Part shown: positions 1 to 10,447 of the stretch, one piece after another
How the letters are laid out: each line of letters starts with the position of its first letter
Position numbering within the stretch: position 1 is the first letter of the stretch
Origin: Macrosoma leucophasiata
Taxonomy: Eukaryota; Arthropoda; Insecta; Lepidoptera; Hedylidae
Reading direction: 5' to 3'
Length of the DNA: 64,000 nucleotides
NCBI GenBank assembly: GCA_036365455.1
Contig: JAWQUS010000019.1
Coordinates: 10,144,001-10,208,000 of the forward strand
Notes under the pieces: model-generated
The model's input: the letters and a program-made list of their open reading frames with translations, nothing else
What the model was told of the DNA's origin: nothing
The model's database searches: none
Program-made: the position numbers and the translations under genes

Positions 1-79
1 CCATTTTTCGGTATAGTATATTAGGTAGTGCGGTGGTGCCTACGACCCCGAGCTCCGTCACTGGAGCTCTACCACCAGT
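1..79 (-). repeat. SINE-A head, cut by window start
   Basis: Reverse complement of the family head (gagctccgtcactggagct, accaccagt). Confidence 0.7.
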
Positions 80-734
80 AAAAAAGTATACTGGAAGTCT
101 AGACTTCTAAACCAATCTAGTTAGGTTGGTATCTCACAGAGCTTAGTACCTAGATCATAAAGTTCAAATTAATTCCTGGCACGCTCAGGTCAGGCGGAAC
201 GTGACATTTTTACGTGCATGCAGCCAGCGTTCATAAGACGTTTATTTTTTTTTTAATTTATTTATTGTTATTAATTGTTTGTCACAGGTGTACAGGTTTT
301 TAATAAATACAATATAGTTCCATTGCAACAATACATTTCTACTTTCTTCTTTCAATTACGTTATCACATCAACCAACTTTACTAAGTTTTGTTTAATTTT
401 AGGGCTCCTACAAATATTTAATTTTTCTAAAAGTGTTCTTATATTTGTTTTTATGTTATTTTTCGCATAAACACATATATATACTTTAAAAAAAATTAAA
501 AGAAAAAGGCGAAAAATTTTTAATTCAATTTGTCTTAAAAAAAAATTTTTTTACTAGCATGTGTTATTGCTAAGAATAATATAAAAACTATTATTAAGGT
601 TAAAGCGACGTGTTTACGATATTTAATAAACTGCTAAGGTTAAGGTTAGGTTGCCTAACTAGCAAACTAGCATTGTTGGCAATAGATGTCGATACTAAAC
701 TACTAGTAAAGATTTGACAACTCGGGTGTGGACT

Positions 735-838
735 TCGGCAACTCAGTTGGAAGAGCGGCTGGACTATATTCCCAGTAGCCGCGAGTTCAAGTCTCGCCCG
801 AAAATAAATTTTTCTTTCCATTTTTCTTTTTAAAAAAA
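735..838 (+). repeat. tRNA-like repeat copy
   Basis: 'ggaagagcggctggac' and GCGAGTTCAAGTCTCGC (T-arm-like), then 'ttttctttccatttttc'. Same family as 24039-24352. Confidence 0.65.
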
Positions 839-1044
839 TATTGTGTTCTTATACGTTAGCACTTAGAACATTATCACACTCGACACATGTAAATCACCAG
901 TATGAGAGCGCCCTAAGCTCTCGTTATGACGTCACCCCATTACAAAATTGTCTCAGCCGCATCTCATTACCGTGTTGACCATGAATTGTGTAACACAAGC
1001 TTTTACGATTGTTATGCAAATGTTACAATTTGTGCAAGGTTTGT

Positions 1045-1169
1045 TTTTATGTAACGAAGGTGGCAACACGCGTGCAGTTCACATTGATGTTAAGTGATGA
1101 CTGGAGCCTATAGACACCCGCACAAAGACCAGAGTTCAAAATGCAGATGCGTTGCCACCCCTGACACCT
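1045..1169 (-). repeat. SINE-A tail fragment
   Basis: 'gcagttcacattgatgttaa' to 'gcgttgccacccctga'. The flanking stretch 'ctcattaccgtgttgacc' recurs at 961 and 1321, so the fragment sits in a locally duplicated region. Confidence 0.65.
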
Positions 1170-1473
1170 TTTTTCTTCTTTCTGTTTTCCTTCTCAAGTA
1201 ACTGTTTATTAATTATGGATAACGAGGAGGTTCAGGCTAAATTATTTTGTACTAAATACCTTTAGAACATGAAATATGGTGCCATGTGATGTAACTTCAA
1301 CACAAACTTGTCTCATCCGCATCTCATTACCGTGTTGACCATGAAATGTGTAACACAAGCTTTAACTATTGTTATGCTAATGTGACACTTTGTGCAAAGT
1401 GTAGTAATATTATTTTTACGGCATCGAAAGAATCAGGGCAAGAGCCATGTATACATAGATTTGTACAGAGAAA

Positions 1474-2168
1474 ATGAAAAAAAGGTACAAGGTAAAAAAA
1501 ACTTTGAAATATTATCTAAGGAACTTAAAAAGCATTGGTATTTGGAACATTTTTATCCGGAATAAAATTGGTATTTTTCGGAAGTTCCTTATCGCGCTAG
1601 AATCGAAACATCTCAGCCAGCGGGCTCGACTAGCCTTACTTAATGATGTACTTACTCCAACGCTTTTATATGGAAGGGAGAGCTGGGAAAATCCAATGAC
1701 TGTAATCCCAAAATCAGCCCCAAAAAGAGCATGAAAGTAAGTTAAGCGTGGTCGAGATGAGATCTTTGCGCAAGATCTGCGGTGTATCACTCACCGATCG
1801 CGTTCGTAACGAAGATGTAAGAAAGAGGCTTTGTGTGAATGATAGTATCGGTGAAAAATGAAAAAAGGCATGCTCCCATGGTTCGGGCATATAGAAAGAA
1901 TATCGAATGAGCGAATGACTAAACAGATATACAATGCGAATGTGGATGGTTGCAGAGGCCCAGGAAGGCCAAGACTGACCTACCATGACCAAATAGGTCG
2001 AGTTCTGTCTGATGGTGGGGTCAAAAGTCTTAGGAATCGGCGTGCATGTATGAAGAGAATGATGAAGGGTAGACGAGGCACGACAGGTATGTCAGGACCG
2101 GGATATCTGGCGCTCTACACTCTCTGCCTACCCCGTTAGGGACCTGGCGTGAAGATACATACATACAT
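1474..2168 (+). mobile_element. RTE-like LINE 3' fragment
   Basis: Broken frames contain LSQRARLALLNDVLTPTLLYG and LPWFGHIERISNERMTKQIYNANVDG (in pieces), then RRACMKRMM, the usual C-terminus of RTE-type polymerases, ending in 'ggcgtgaagatacatacatacat'. Related tails are at 57000-57180, 59757-59950, 60358-60640 (minus) and 57940-58007 (minus). Confidence 0.8.
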
Positions 2169-2191
2169 AAATATCCTTATCGCGCGGTACG

Positions 2192-3221
2192 CTGGCTAAA
2201 GGGGCTATCGTCACGAAAACTCCTCACGACACTTTTCCTATAGGGCGTAGCGCTCGGAGAGGCAGCAGGCCGAGTTTAGGATTCGACTTATTCGTTCTCT
2301 CTCTCTCCCTCTCTCTCGACAGTGACAAGCCACGCGACACGCACGTCTGCTGTGTATGCGTACATTGTTCTGTCGTGTTCGTGTGTATGGAGTTTTGGTT
2401 ATTTTTAATATTTAAAAAAATAAACAATGGATTGTGAAAGTGATTCATTAGAAGTTGAAGAGGAACTTCGTTCCAATCGGATGTCCCACATGTGACACCT
2501 CAGACAGTTTACTGAAACAGTAACATTACAGTTCACACCAACTATAAATATCTGACACTGTATAATCCAATTTCGACAGCCCAAATCGGGGTCAAGGTAC
2601 GCCCATAATCTTGTTTGGCAGGGCGCGTCGCTTGTTAGATTTAGTTTTCGGATTTTTGAACCAAAACAGCGGTGGATCGATATATATCTGTGACAAACAA
2701 GTGGTTCACATTTTATGGCAAGTATTATTGTCCAAAACAGGTGAGGTCCTGAGGGAATAACCATCCAAAGTTTTAATTCATCACGGGGATTGTTATTCAT
2801 TATAAGGTAGGTATTTATGTCTAATTTATATATTGGCAGGATGAAAGCGAACTGCTGCCAGATTCTCCTCGCGCAACTCATCTATACTAATCCCCTTATT
2901 CATAAACGTATTTTAGCTAAAGTGTTGCTAATCTCTCCTTCGTCTTTTTCTATCCTGCACATTTGACAATGCAACTGACAAAGACAAAGCATTCTATAGC
3001 TAAAACGTTCCTAATGTACGTTTATGAATAAGAGGTAAGTGTTCGGGGCGACTTGTAACTAACTTCATGGACGCATTAAGGTTTTGCGTGTACTGTACTG
3101 GATATTGTGGATGACGCCGTACAGAGCGGCCGTACAGAGCGTCACGCCGGGCGTCTTTCATAATTACAACTGCTCAACGTCGCGTCGCCGTTCCGCCACG
3201 CCACGCCGGCTGTTTAGCCAG
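2192..3221. mobile_element. Possible non-autonomous element
   Basis: Ends in CTGGCTAAA / TTTAGCCAG with GC-rich terminal zones unlike the AT-rich surroundings. There is no clear target duplication and no transposase; a short frame at 2427 (MDCESDSLEVEEEL) leads nowhere. It contains the foldback MITE above. Weak call. Confidence 0.25.
2892..3034. mobile_element. Foldback MITE
   Basis: Inverted termini CTTATTCATAAACGTA...TACGTTTATGAATAAG with related inner arms (ttagctaaagtg / tagctaaaacgt). The same unit occurs in the composite repeats at 39902 and 58980-59060. Confidence 0.8.
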
Positions 3222-3224
3222 ACC

Positions 3225-3844
3225 TTTCGTTAGTACAAAAGGTTCCAGTTGGTATAATCCTTTTTTTTAATTTGACGTATGCAGACGGCTCTTTTCGGTA
3301 GTCTACTCAGGACAATCAGCGAGCACAGAGGGGTCAGCCCGGTCAGCCTTAATATTTAAGCAATTGCCTAATGCTAAGGCATAACCGATAAGGTGACATT
3401 AACAGACCGCACCACGACTTTACTTTCATCACAGTACGCTTAGAACTGTCAAAATTTAATAGGAAAATATATTTATTAGTGCACTCGTGGAGTAGTCGTA
3501 AAGGATTCAAAAGCGTATCGCACCAAACCGAGAACCGTGACGCGTGAGGAAATGTTACCCCGTCCCGTTCGTCACGATCCTTGAAACTCGTGAATAATTT
3601 ATAGCTTCGGCGAAGGGTTCCATTAACAATGCCTGGACTTAAGTATTTAGTCGCTTGCGCTAGCTCACAAAAGTTATTTGGGAATCTCTTATTTAAAATA
3701 TCACATTACAACTGTTGCGTATTGGGATTAAATTTTTCAGTAATATAGGTAGCTTATTTTATGCACACTCCTAGCTGTGCCAGCGAATTCGTCCAAAGGG
3801 GATAAGAATGAACTATGAATTAATATTTACTGTTGGTAGATTTC
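3225..3844. other. No gene seen
   Basis: Mixed composition. A half-copy of the 4111-4240 MITE arm (acagaccgcaccacgactt) lies at 3402-3455. Confidence 0.5.
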
Positions 3845-4080
3845 CAGTGTAGGAGCTCGGGGGCGTAGTTACCACCACATTAACTAATCTATCTGCCGCC
3901 AAATGGTAGTGTTCATCTCTATCGTGTTCCGTTTAGATGGTAATGTCTGGTCCTGTAATAGCTATCACAGATATTTAACACCTTTATTCTCAGGGGTGGC
4001 AACACATCTGCGTTTTGATCTCTGATTTTTGTGTAGATGTCTATAGGCTGCAGTCATCACTTAACATCTTACACAAAGGT
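3845..4080 (+). repeat. SINE-A, diverged subfamily
   Basis: An older variant with 'ctatctgccgccaaatgg' and 'gctatcacagatatttaac' in place of the standard middle. Confidence 0.6.
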
Positions 4081-4110
4081 TATAAAATTATCCCTCAAGA
4101 AACTAAGGGC

Positions 4111-4240
4111 GAGATTCACAGACCGCACTACGACTTTACTTTCATGCAAAGTACGCTTCGAACTGTCAAATCCCATACTGTACTGACAGTTCTAAGCATA
4201 CTTTGCTCAAAGTAAAGTCGTAGTGCGGTCTGTGAATCTC
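4111..4240. mobile_element. Palindromic MITE
   Basis: Near-perfect arms of about 60 bp starting GAGATTCACAGACCGCACTA on both strands, with a ~10-bp centre. No transposase. Confidence 0.88.
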
Positions 4241-4560
4241 ACCATAAGACGCGGGCGTACCGACTCGTAATTTCAAGTTAGCGAGTGATCAAAGAGCGAG
4301 TGAATGCGAAAGTTTACGAGTATGGTTTGTTACGCTTTCACGAAAAAACTACCAAGTAATTTGAATTAAATCTTCAATATCTTTTTATAATATCAAAATT
4401 ACACATAGAAAACTTTTAATTTGTTCCACCTTCCATTATTTTAAAAGCATATTATGGCCCGTAATAACTATCACAGAGACATTTAACTATGATCTCAGAA
4501 GTGGTCACTCATCTGCATTTTTACCGCTGGTTTTCGTGTGTCTACAGTTTGTAGTCATCA

Positions 4561-4898
4561 CTTAACATCCATGTTAACTGCATGCATGTTTGCCATTAAT
4601 AGTCGTAACACACGTCCGGATTTGGTACGGAGCGGACAGCGGATTCGGTACGCTCCGAATCAAATCTGGCCGTGTTTAGAGGACATAGAGCAACACCGGA
4701 GGGGAGTAGCCACATGCAGCCTTACATCACTTAACATCCATGTTAACTGCATGCATGTTTGCCATTAATAGTCGTAACACACGTCCGGATTTGGTACGGA
4801 GCGGACAGCGGATACGGTACGCTCCGAATCAAATCTGGCCGTGTGTAGAGGGACATAGAGCAACAACGGAGGGGAGTAGCCATATGCAGGCTTTCCCC
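4561..4898 (+). repeat. Tandem duplication of a 169-bp unit
   Basis: Two units, each starting 'cttaacatccatgttaactg' and containing 'acgtccggatttggtacgg' and 'gagcaacaccggagggg'-like ends. The second leads into the full MITE at 4853. Confidence 0.85.
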
Positions 4899-5140
4899 TC
4901 TGTCAAAGTACAAGCCCAAATGGGCCTATACCTGTCGCCTAGATGTTTAAATGTGTGCGTGAAATTGTTTCTGTATTTTGTTAAAGTCAAGGTGTGGGTT
5001 TCGTAGTAATAGACGATTTTTGTAGTGTGCGCACGCATTTCCCCCGCAAAAAATGACAGACTGCTTTGCATCGGTAATAAACGCTATGGCTACTCCCCTC
5101 CAGTCCGCCGCGGCCGGTGGCCCGTGTTGCGCGCTATGGT
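4853..5140. mobile_element. MITE-1 (catagagcaac family), reference copy
   Basis: The ends are imperfect inverted repeats: 'catagagcaac...ggaggggagtagccata' at the left and 'tatggctactcccctcc...gttg' at the right. The interior includes 'ctttcccctctgtcaaagta' and 'gacagactgctttgcatcgg'. Other copies: 5592-6358, 8725-8803 (fragment), 40545-40825, 51565-51780. Confidence 0.82.
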
Positions 5141-5752
5141 AGAGGAGTCCGGCAAACAGAATTATTTTATTAATCAACTCCGAAGCGGTCCGCTCGCGCA
5201 GGTTTGGCCAAACCGACCGGTCGTTTGTTACTAGGTACTATTAGTAAGTACATAAAAAATACAGAATTAAAACTGACTTCTTGCTGTCTCGATGTTATCG
5301 ATAAATAAAAGAGATTAGTAATCTTGATATACATGTATACCTCAAAAGAAAAATAAAAAGACCCACAATCAAACCGTACACATCTACGTACGATAAAACA
5401 ATGCATTTGTTATCTGAGAGACATTATCTCGCTGATATCGGTGACTATTGCCAAACTGATTCCGTAATAGACTCTGCGAAGTTGTTTTTCATACTTCAAT
5501 AGACATCAGAATGTTGTAATCGCGAGATGATGGCGTCAAAATGACGTAATGTCCGTCGCTTGCGTCGGGGACGTGTTGGTCCATCTCCGCCATAGAGCAA
5601 CATGGGCCACCGGCCGCGGCGAGTAGCGCCGCAGAGGAGTAGCCATATGCAGGCTTTCCCCTCTGTCAAAGTACAAGATCAAATGGTACTATGCCTGTCG
5701 CCCAGATGCTTAAATGTGTGCGAGAAATTGTTTATGTATTTTGTTAGAGTCC

Positions 5753-5996
5753 AGGGCTGCGACCGCCTATCGACATTGCTGTCATTGTCGTTGCTGTCAA
5801 ATTTTAAAGCCGATTTTTACTTGAACCAAATATCAATAATGGAAATAATCTACCATTATCGCTTGTTTATTACCTACTAAAGCGAGAACATCAATCAGAT
5901 GATCACTACCACTTTTAAAGGAGTTACAAATCGACATGAAAACTTGACAGCAATGACAATGCCAACAGCAATTTCGATAGGCGGTCGCACCCCTGG
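5753..5996. mobile_element. Palindromic hAT-like MITE
   Basis: Termini CAGGGCTGCGACCGCCTATC and, inverted, CAGGGGTGCGACCGCCTATC, followed by inverted 'attgctgtcattgtc' sub-arms. The CAGGG start is typical of hAT elements. Confidence 0.78.
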
Positions 5997-6024
5997 TGTG
6001 AGTTTCGTAGTTTCCGCCGTAATA

Positions 6025-6194
6025 GCGCCCTGTAATTTCCGGCACAGAGGAATAATACTTTAGTCCTCAGGAGTGGTAACATCTGCATTTTGACCTTTGG
6101 TCGTTGTGTTTGGTGTCTATAGGCCGCAGTCATCACTTAACGTCTGCTGACTGACGAACTGCATGCTTGTTTGCCACTTCTATAACATAAAAAA
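6025..6194 (+). repeat. SINE-A copy nested in a MITE
   Basis: Truncated copy from 'ccctgtaatttccggcac' to its A-run, inserted in the MITE at 5592-6358. Confidence 0.75.
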
Positions 6195-6689
6195 ATAGAC
6201 GATTCTTGTAGTGTGTGTGACGTGTGTGAGTATCACACGTAGTTTCTCCCGTAAAAAAATACTAGACTGTTTGGCATGGGTAATAGACGCTATACGCTAT
6301 GGCTACTCCCCTCCGGTCCACCGGGGCAGCCGGTGGCTCGTGTTGCTCTATGCTCTCCAACCAATGGCGGAAGAATTATCTTCTAGCGATCAAATTGTAT
6401 CGCCAATTTGCATGCCAAGCTTGGCGATTATGGCATTTCCGCTCATGCCTCCATCTTTGGTCCAGCAGTGGACATCTTTCGGCTGTTATGATTATGATGA
6501 ATGGACGTCAGTTTGGTTGGTTTGGCTATTGAATACATGAAAAAACCCGTTCTTTTTACTAAGCGCTTGAAAGGGGTTAACTCATTCTAGTTTTAACTGT
6601 TAGTTTGGATTAATTTTTGTTCGGCTTAACCGTTACAGAGATATGCCTGACTTGGTTAACCCAAACTAAACGAAACTGTCTTCAGTTGT

Positions 6690-6748
6690 CTTATCAAAAC
6701 CCTTTCAAACCCCATCTCAAAGATAGGGTTTGAAGAGGTTTTGATAAG
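6690..6748. repeat. Hairpin
   Basis: CTTATCAAAACCCTTTCAAA and its inverse form arms of about 23 bp with two mismatches around a 13-nt loop. It may be the centre of a larger foldback element. Confidence 0.75.
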
Positions 6749-7003
6749 ATTTTTTAGAGGCTTTAGAGGCGTAATATACTCGAGTACTCGAATACTTGGT
6801 AATATAAAGAAGTTCCATTATTTGCGAAGGTGTTTTTATAAACATGACATTAATCCTTATCAAAATAAATATGTTATTCATCACAAATATTTAATTTAAA
6901 ACGGAAATGTCCTGTACTTCATTCGATTCAAATCAATATCTTGGGAAATATCGTAGTTTTAAAATAACATCTCAGGAACGACTTTTTTATGTACTTAATA
7001 AAA

Positions 7004-7254
7004 GTGGCAAACAAGCATGCAGTTCACATTGATGTTAAGTGATGACTGCAGCGTATAGAAACCCACACAATGACCAGAGGTCAAAATTCAGATGCGTTGC
7101 CACGTTATGCCTCTGTGATGGTAATTACAGGGCCGTACATTACCACCTGACCGGAACACGATAGTGCTGGACACTACCATTTAGCGGCAAGTACATTAGG
7201 TAATGCGGTGGTGCCTACGCCCACGAGCCCCGTCACTGGAGCTCTACCACCAAT
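7004..7254 (-). repeat. SINE-A, near full-length
   Basis: Reverse-oriented; starts with 'aagtggcaaacaagcatgc' and ends at 'gagctctaccacc'. Confidence 0.8.
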
Positions 7255-7436
7255 GAAAAGACTAAATCGATTTTTAAAATTATTTTAGTGTAAGATATTC
7301 AATTTATCGAGGAAGGTTACAAACATCACGCTAAGATGAATAAGAGAGGAGCAGTAAATTTTGAGCTTGCCTTGCGTGCGTAAATGGTGAAAGTTACACA
7401 AAAATCGTTAGTTGTTGCGTTGCATTGTCTTTGTGG

Positions 7437-7720
7437 TTGTTGGTGGCATTGGTGGCGTCGGCAGCGTTGGTGGCGTTAGTGGCGTTGGTGGCGTTAGTGG
7501 CGTTGGTGGCGTTAGTGGCGTTGGTGGCGTTAGTGGCGTTGGTGGCTTTAGTGGCTGGCATTGATAGTGTTGGTGGAAGTGGTAGTGGTGGCGTTAATGG
7601 ATTTGGTGGCGTTTATTGCGTTGGTGGCATTGGTAGCGGCGGTGATGGTGATGGTGGTGGCGGTTGTGGTGACGGTGTTGATGGTGGTGGTGGTGGCGTT
7701 ATTGGCGTTGGTGGTTCATG
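7437..7720. repeat. GGTGGCGTTAGTGGCGTT minisatellite
   Basis: Tandem 9-bp GTGGCGTTR units, regular at 7462-7553 and degenerating on the right to GGTGGTGG. Its long open frame (Val-Ala-Leu repeats) is a by-product. It is followed by an RTE-like 3' fragment at 7795-7885 (gattagcgcgttcaaacaaa). Confidence 0.9.
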
Positions 7721-8413
7721 GCGCTCCGCTCCTATTCGTCTTAGCGTGATGATATATAGCCTTAAGCCTTCCTCGCTAAATGAACTGTCTAACATTGAAA
7801 GATTTTTTCAAATCGGACCAGTAGTTTCTGAGATTAGCGCGTTCAAACAAACAAACAAACTCTTCAGCTTTATAATATTAGTTTAGATTTTCGCTCGGTC
7901 AGTTACATGTGACTCTGTCATGTGTTCGCATGTGACTAGCAGCCTATGTGCTTTCATCTCCGATGGCCATCAATGCGTCTATACAATATCATGTAGAGAG
8001 AACCATTAACGTAAACCAAATTGTTTTAACTAACCAAAAGTGTTTATGATCCAAAATTTACCTAAATTTATATCCATAAAGCTGCCCAAAGTCACTTTTC
8101 CACGCGAACGAAGTCGCGGGCACAGCTAGTATTAAAATAAAACCCACAATATTATAAATAAATAATTTTATTTTTTTATATGTATTTGTTTTTTTATGAC
8201 TACTATGTATGTTAAAAAATACTTAATAAGAACAAGAATAAATGAGCGAATAGTAATAACTAATAACGGTGGCCCAGAGCAGCTTGTGGCGAATACAACT
8301 ACAACATAATATATTAATAAGAAAATGTAATCTCAAAAATGTCTCTGTATATAAGACTCTTTTGCAATATTTATCGATAACTATCCACAAACCGACAACA
8401 ACACTATCGATAA

Positions 8414-8478
8414 GCGGCACCGGCGACAGCGGCTTCTCGGAAACGAACTCGGATCAGTCGCTCGACCCATCCCCGTGT
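8414..8478 (+). other. Exon-like coding island
   Basis: 65 bases of GC-rich, GC3-biased sequence in an AT-rich desert, open on the plus strand (GTGDSGFSETNSDQSLDPSP), between an AG and a GTATAAG. TATCGATA (DRE-like) occurs at 8372-8379 and 8403-8410. There is no neighbouring exon. It could be an orphan exon, a pseudogene scrap or chance. Confidence 0.25.
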
Positions 8479-8934
8479 CGTATAAGGCATACCAAACATT
8501 GCGCCCGACTGTTTTGTTTATATCAGTCCGAAACAACACGACCGATATTATGGCATTTTGTACCTTTAGCTTGATGTGTTAGATCTCTTTTTACAGAAAA
8601 CAACACAGCAAATCAGCATTTTTTTGGACGTCCGTTCAGTCGCACAACTAGATTTAGTCTAATGAGCAGTCAAGCTGCAACTAGTTTTATTATACGCACA
8701 GGATTTTTTAAAGCATTTAATCTTGTACTTTGACAGAGGGGAAAGTCTGCGTATGGCTACTCCCCTCCAATCCGCCGCGACCGGTGGCCCGCGTTGCTCT
8801 ATGGTTGGTATTGAATGAATGAGTGATATAATTTATAAATGAGGATAACAAATTGTTTATTTCTTTATACCTATAAATAGGTCATTATTAATTGGCAATA
8901 ATTGGTAGGTTGTTTTGATTTTGTAGAATAATGG

Positions 8935-9064
8935 CCGAATACTCAAACGTCACTCAATTTTAAGCAACGCTCAAATGTGCGCTATCTCTATCGTTTGAAC
9001 GTGTTTTATAAAGACAGAAGACTTTTAAGTCCCACTTAGATTTAAGTGACGTTTGAGTATTTGG
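8935..9064. mobile_element. Foldback MITE
   Basis: Ends GGCCGAATACTCAAACGTCA and its near-perfect inverse (tgacgtttgagtatttggcc), with a ~60-base centre. Confidence 0.85.
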
Positions 9065-9099
9065 CCGTAAGACAATTCTATTGTTTTGTATGCCAAGTT

Positions 9100-9650
9100 G
9101 TACAGGAAAATACAATTAAGTATACCTACCTAAACATACTTTTCTAAAATCAATATAGATGATTATTTTTTTCTGTGACTGACATAATACAAAAAAAAGT
9201 CTAAATTAATCATTTATTTTAGGTGAACATTTCTGAAGACATACAAGTGGTACATATTTTGTGGAATCATCCATATATGTATATTAATAGAATTTTTATT
9301 AGATAGGTATTGTTCATCAAGTTTGTTACTAATGCTAAATTAAGTAAATAGTAGTACATATTTGTATACCTAATTAAAAAAAAAAGGAAATTGAACAAAT
9401 ATGATATTACAATTTATTTGAACTGAAAGTTGTTGTTGCAAATACATTTTATATTTTAAGTAATAAAAACAGTCTTGGTAATATTAAAAAGATTCTATAT
9501 TAGTATGGTATTATAAAGCTAAAGTTGTTTGTTTGTTTATTCAAATACTCTCTTAGGAAATATGGGTTTGAATTGAAAATAACTTTATTTTTGTGTTGGA
9601 GAGCCTCAATATTTATTGAGGCAGGCTATAGGCTATAACATCATGATTTT
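9100..9650. other. No gene seen
   Basis: AT-rich sequence with no open frame, repeat family or RNA gene that I recognise. Confidence 0.5.
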
Positions 9651-9651
9651 T

Positions 9652-9806
9652 TTTATGTTACAGAAGTGGCAAACTAGTGCCTAAGTGATGACTGCAGCCT
9701 ATAGACACCCACACAAAGAACAAGGTCAAAATACAGATGCGTTACCACTCCTGAGGCCTAAGGTATTATGCCTCTGTGCCGGAATTTACAGGACCGTATA
9801 TTACCT
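9652..9806 (-). repeat. SINE-A, truncated
   Basis: Reverse-oriented 3' half (ttatgttacagaagtggc ... ggaccgtatattacc). Confidence 0.75.
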
Positions 9807-10447
9807 CTTATTGATACAATCAATAAGAGCTAAGTATCAATGAAAATAGGAAAAAAAACGTACACACGGTACAGTTAATCTATCTTAAAATGTATAACAA
9901 CCATTTTGACATAATGAATGAAAAAAATAAAAATATTTGTAAAATGCTTTCAGTTAGAAAAAAAACCTAAAAAAGAACCAGGATTTCCCCTAACGAATCC
10001 AAGTTTAGACTTTACAGTTCTCAACTGATCTAACAAGGTTAAATTTCAATCTGTACAAAGAAAATGGTGTCTGTTTGTAGTAAATAAAATAAATCTTTTT
10101 ATTAAATGCTTGTTTTGATACACACACGGTACCTACATATAATCAAACAACATTTTTTAGAATTTCTATCTGTAGATATGTTTGTTCCAGCTAATCTCGG
10201 GAATGGCTTAACCGATTTTGACGGGACTTTCACTGGCAGATAGCTCATGTTATAGGTATAACCTAAACTACTTTTACTATGAAATATATTATATTATACT
10301 TGCTGTGCCCACAACTACGTCTGTGTAGATACTGAATAACAGTATATAGTTCGAGTCTCGTCTGAAGTCAAATTTTTCTTTCCATTTTTCTTTAAAATAT
10401 ATTTGTTGTCACAGGCACAGCTGGTAATAGTAATAAAATTGACTTAC

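Larger units (their letters stand above)
5592..6358. mobile_element. MITE-1 copy carrying two nested insertions
   Basis: Same ends as 4853-5140. Its interior is broken at 'agtc' by a palindromic hAT-like MITE (5753-5996) and at 'tttcgtag' by a SINE-A (about 6011-6194), after which the MITE-1 sequence resumes. Confidence 0.82.

Noticed and set aside
2405..2881. 158-codon minus-strand frame
   Set aside because: No motif, AT-biased composition, and it overlaps a putative mobile element; no splice or regulatory support.
7425..7886. Open frame of 153 codons rich in Val-Ala-Leu
   Set aside because: It is produced by the GTGGCGTTR minisatellite; frames on both strands are open for the same reason.
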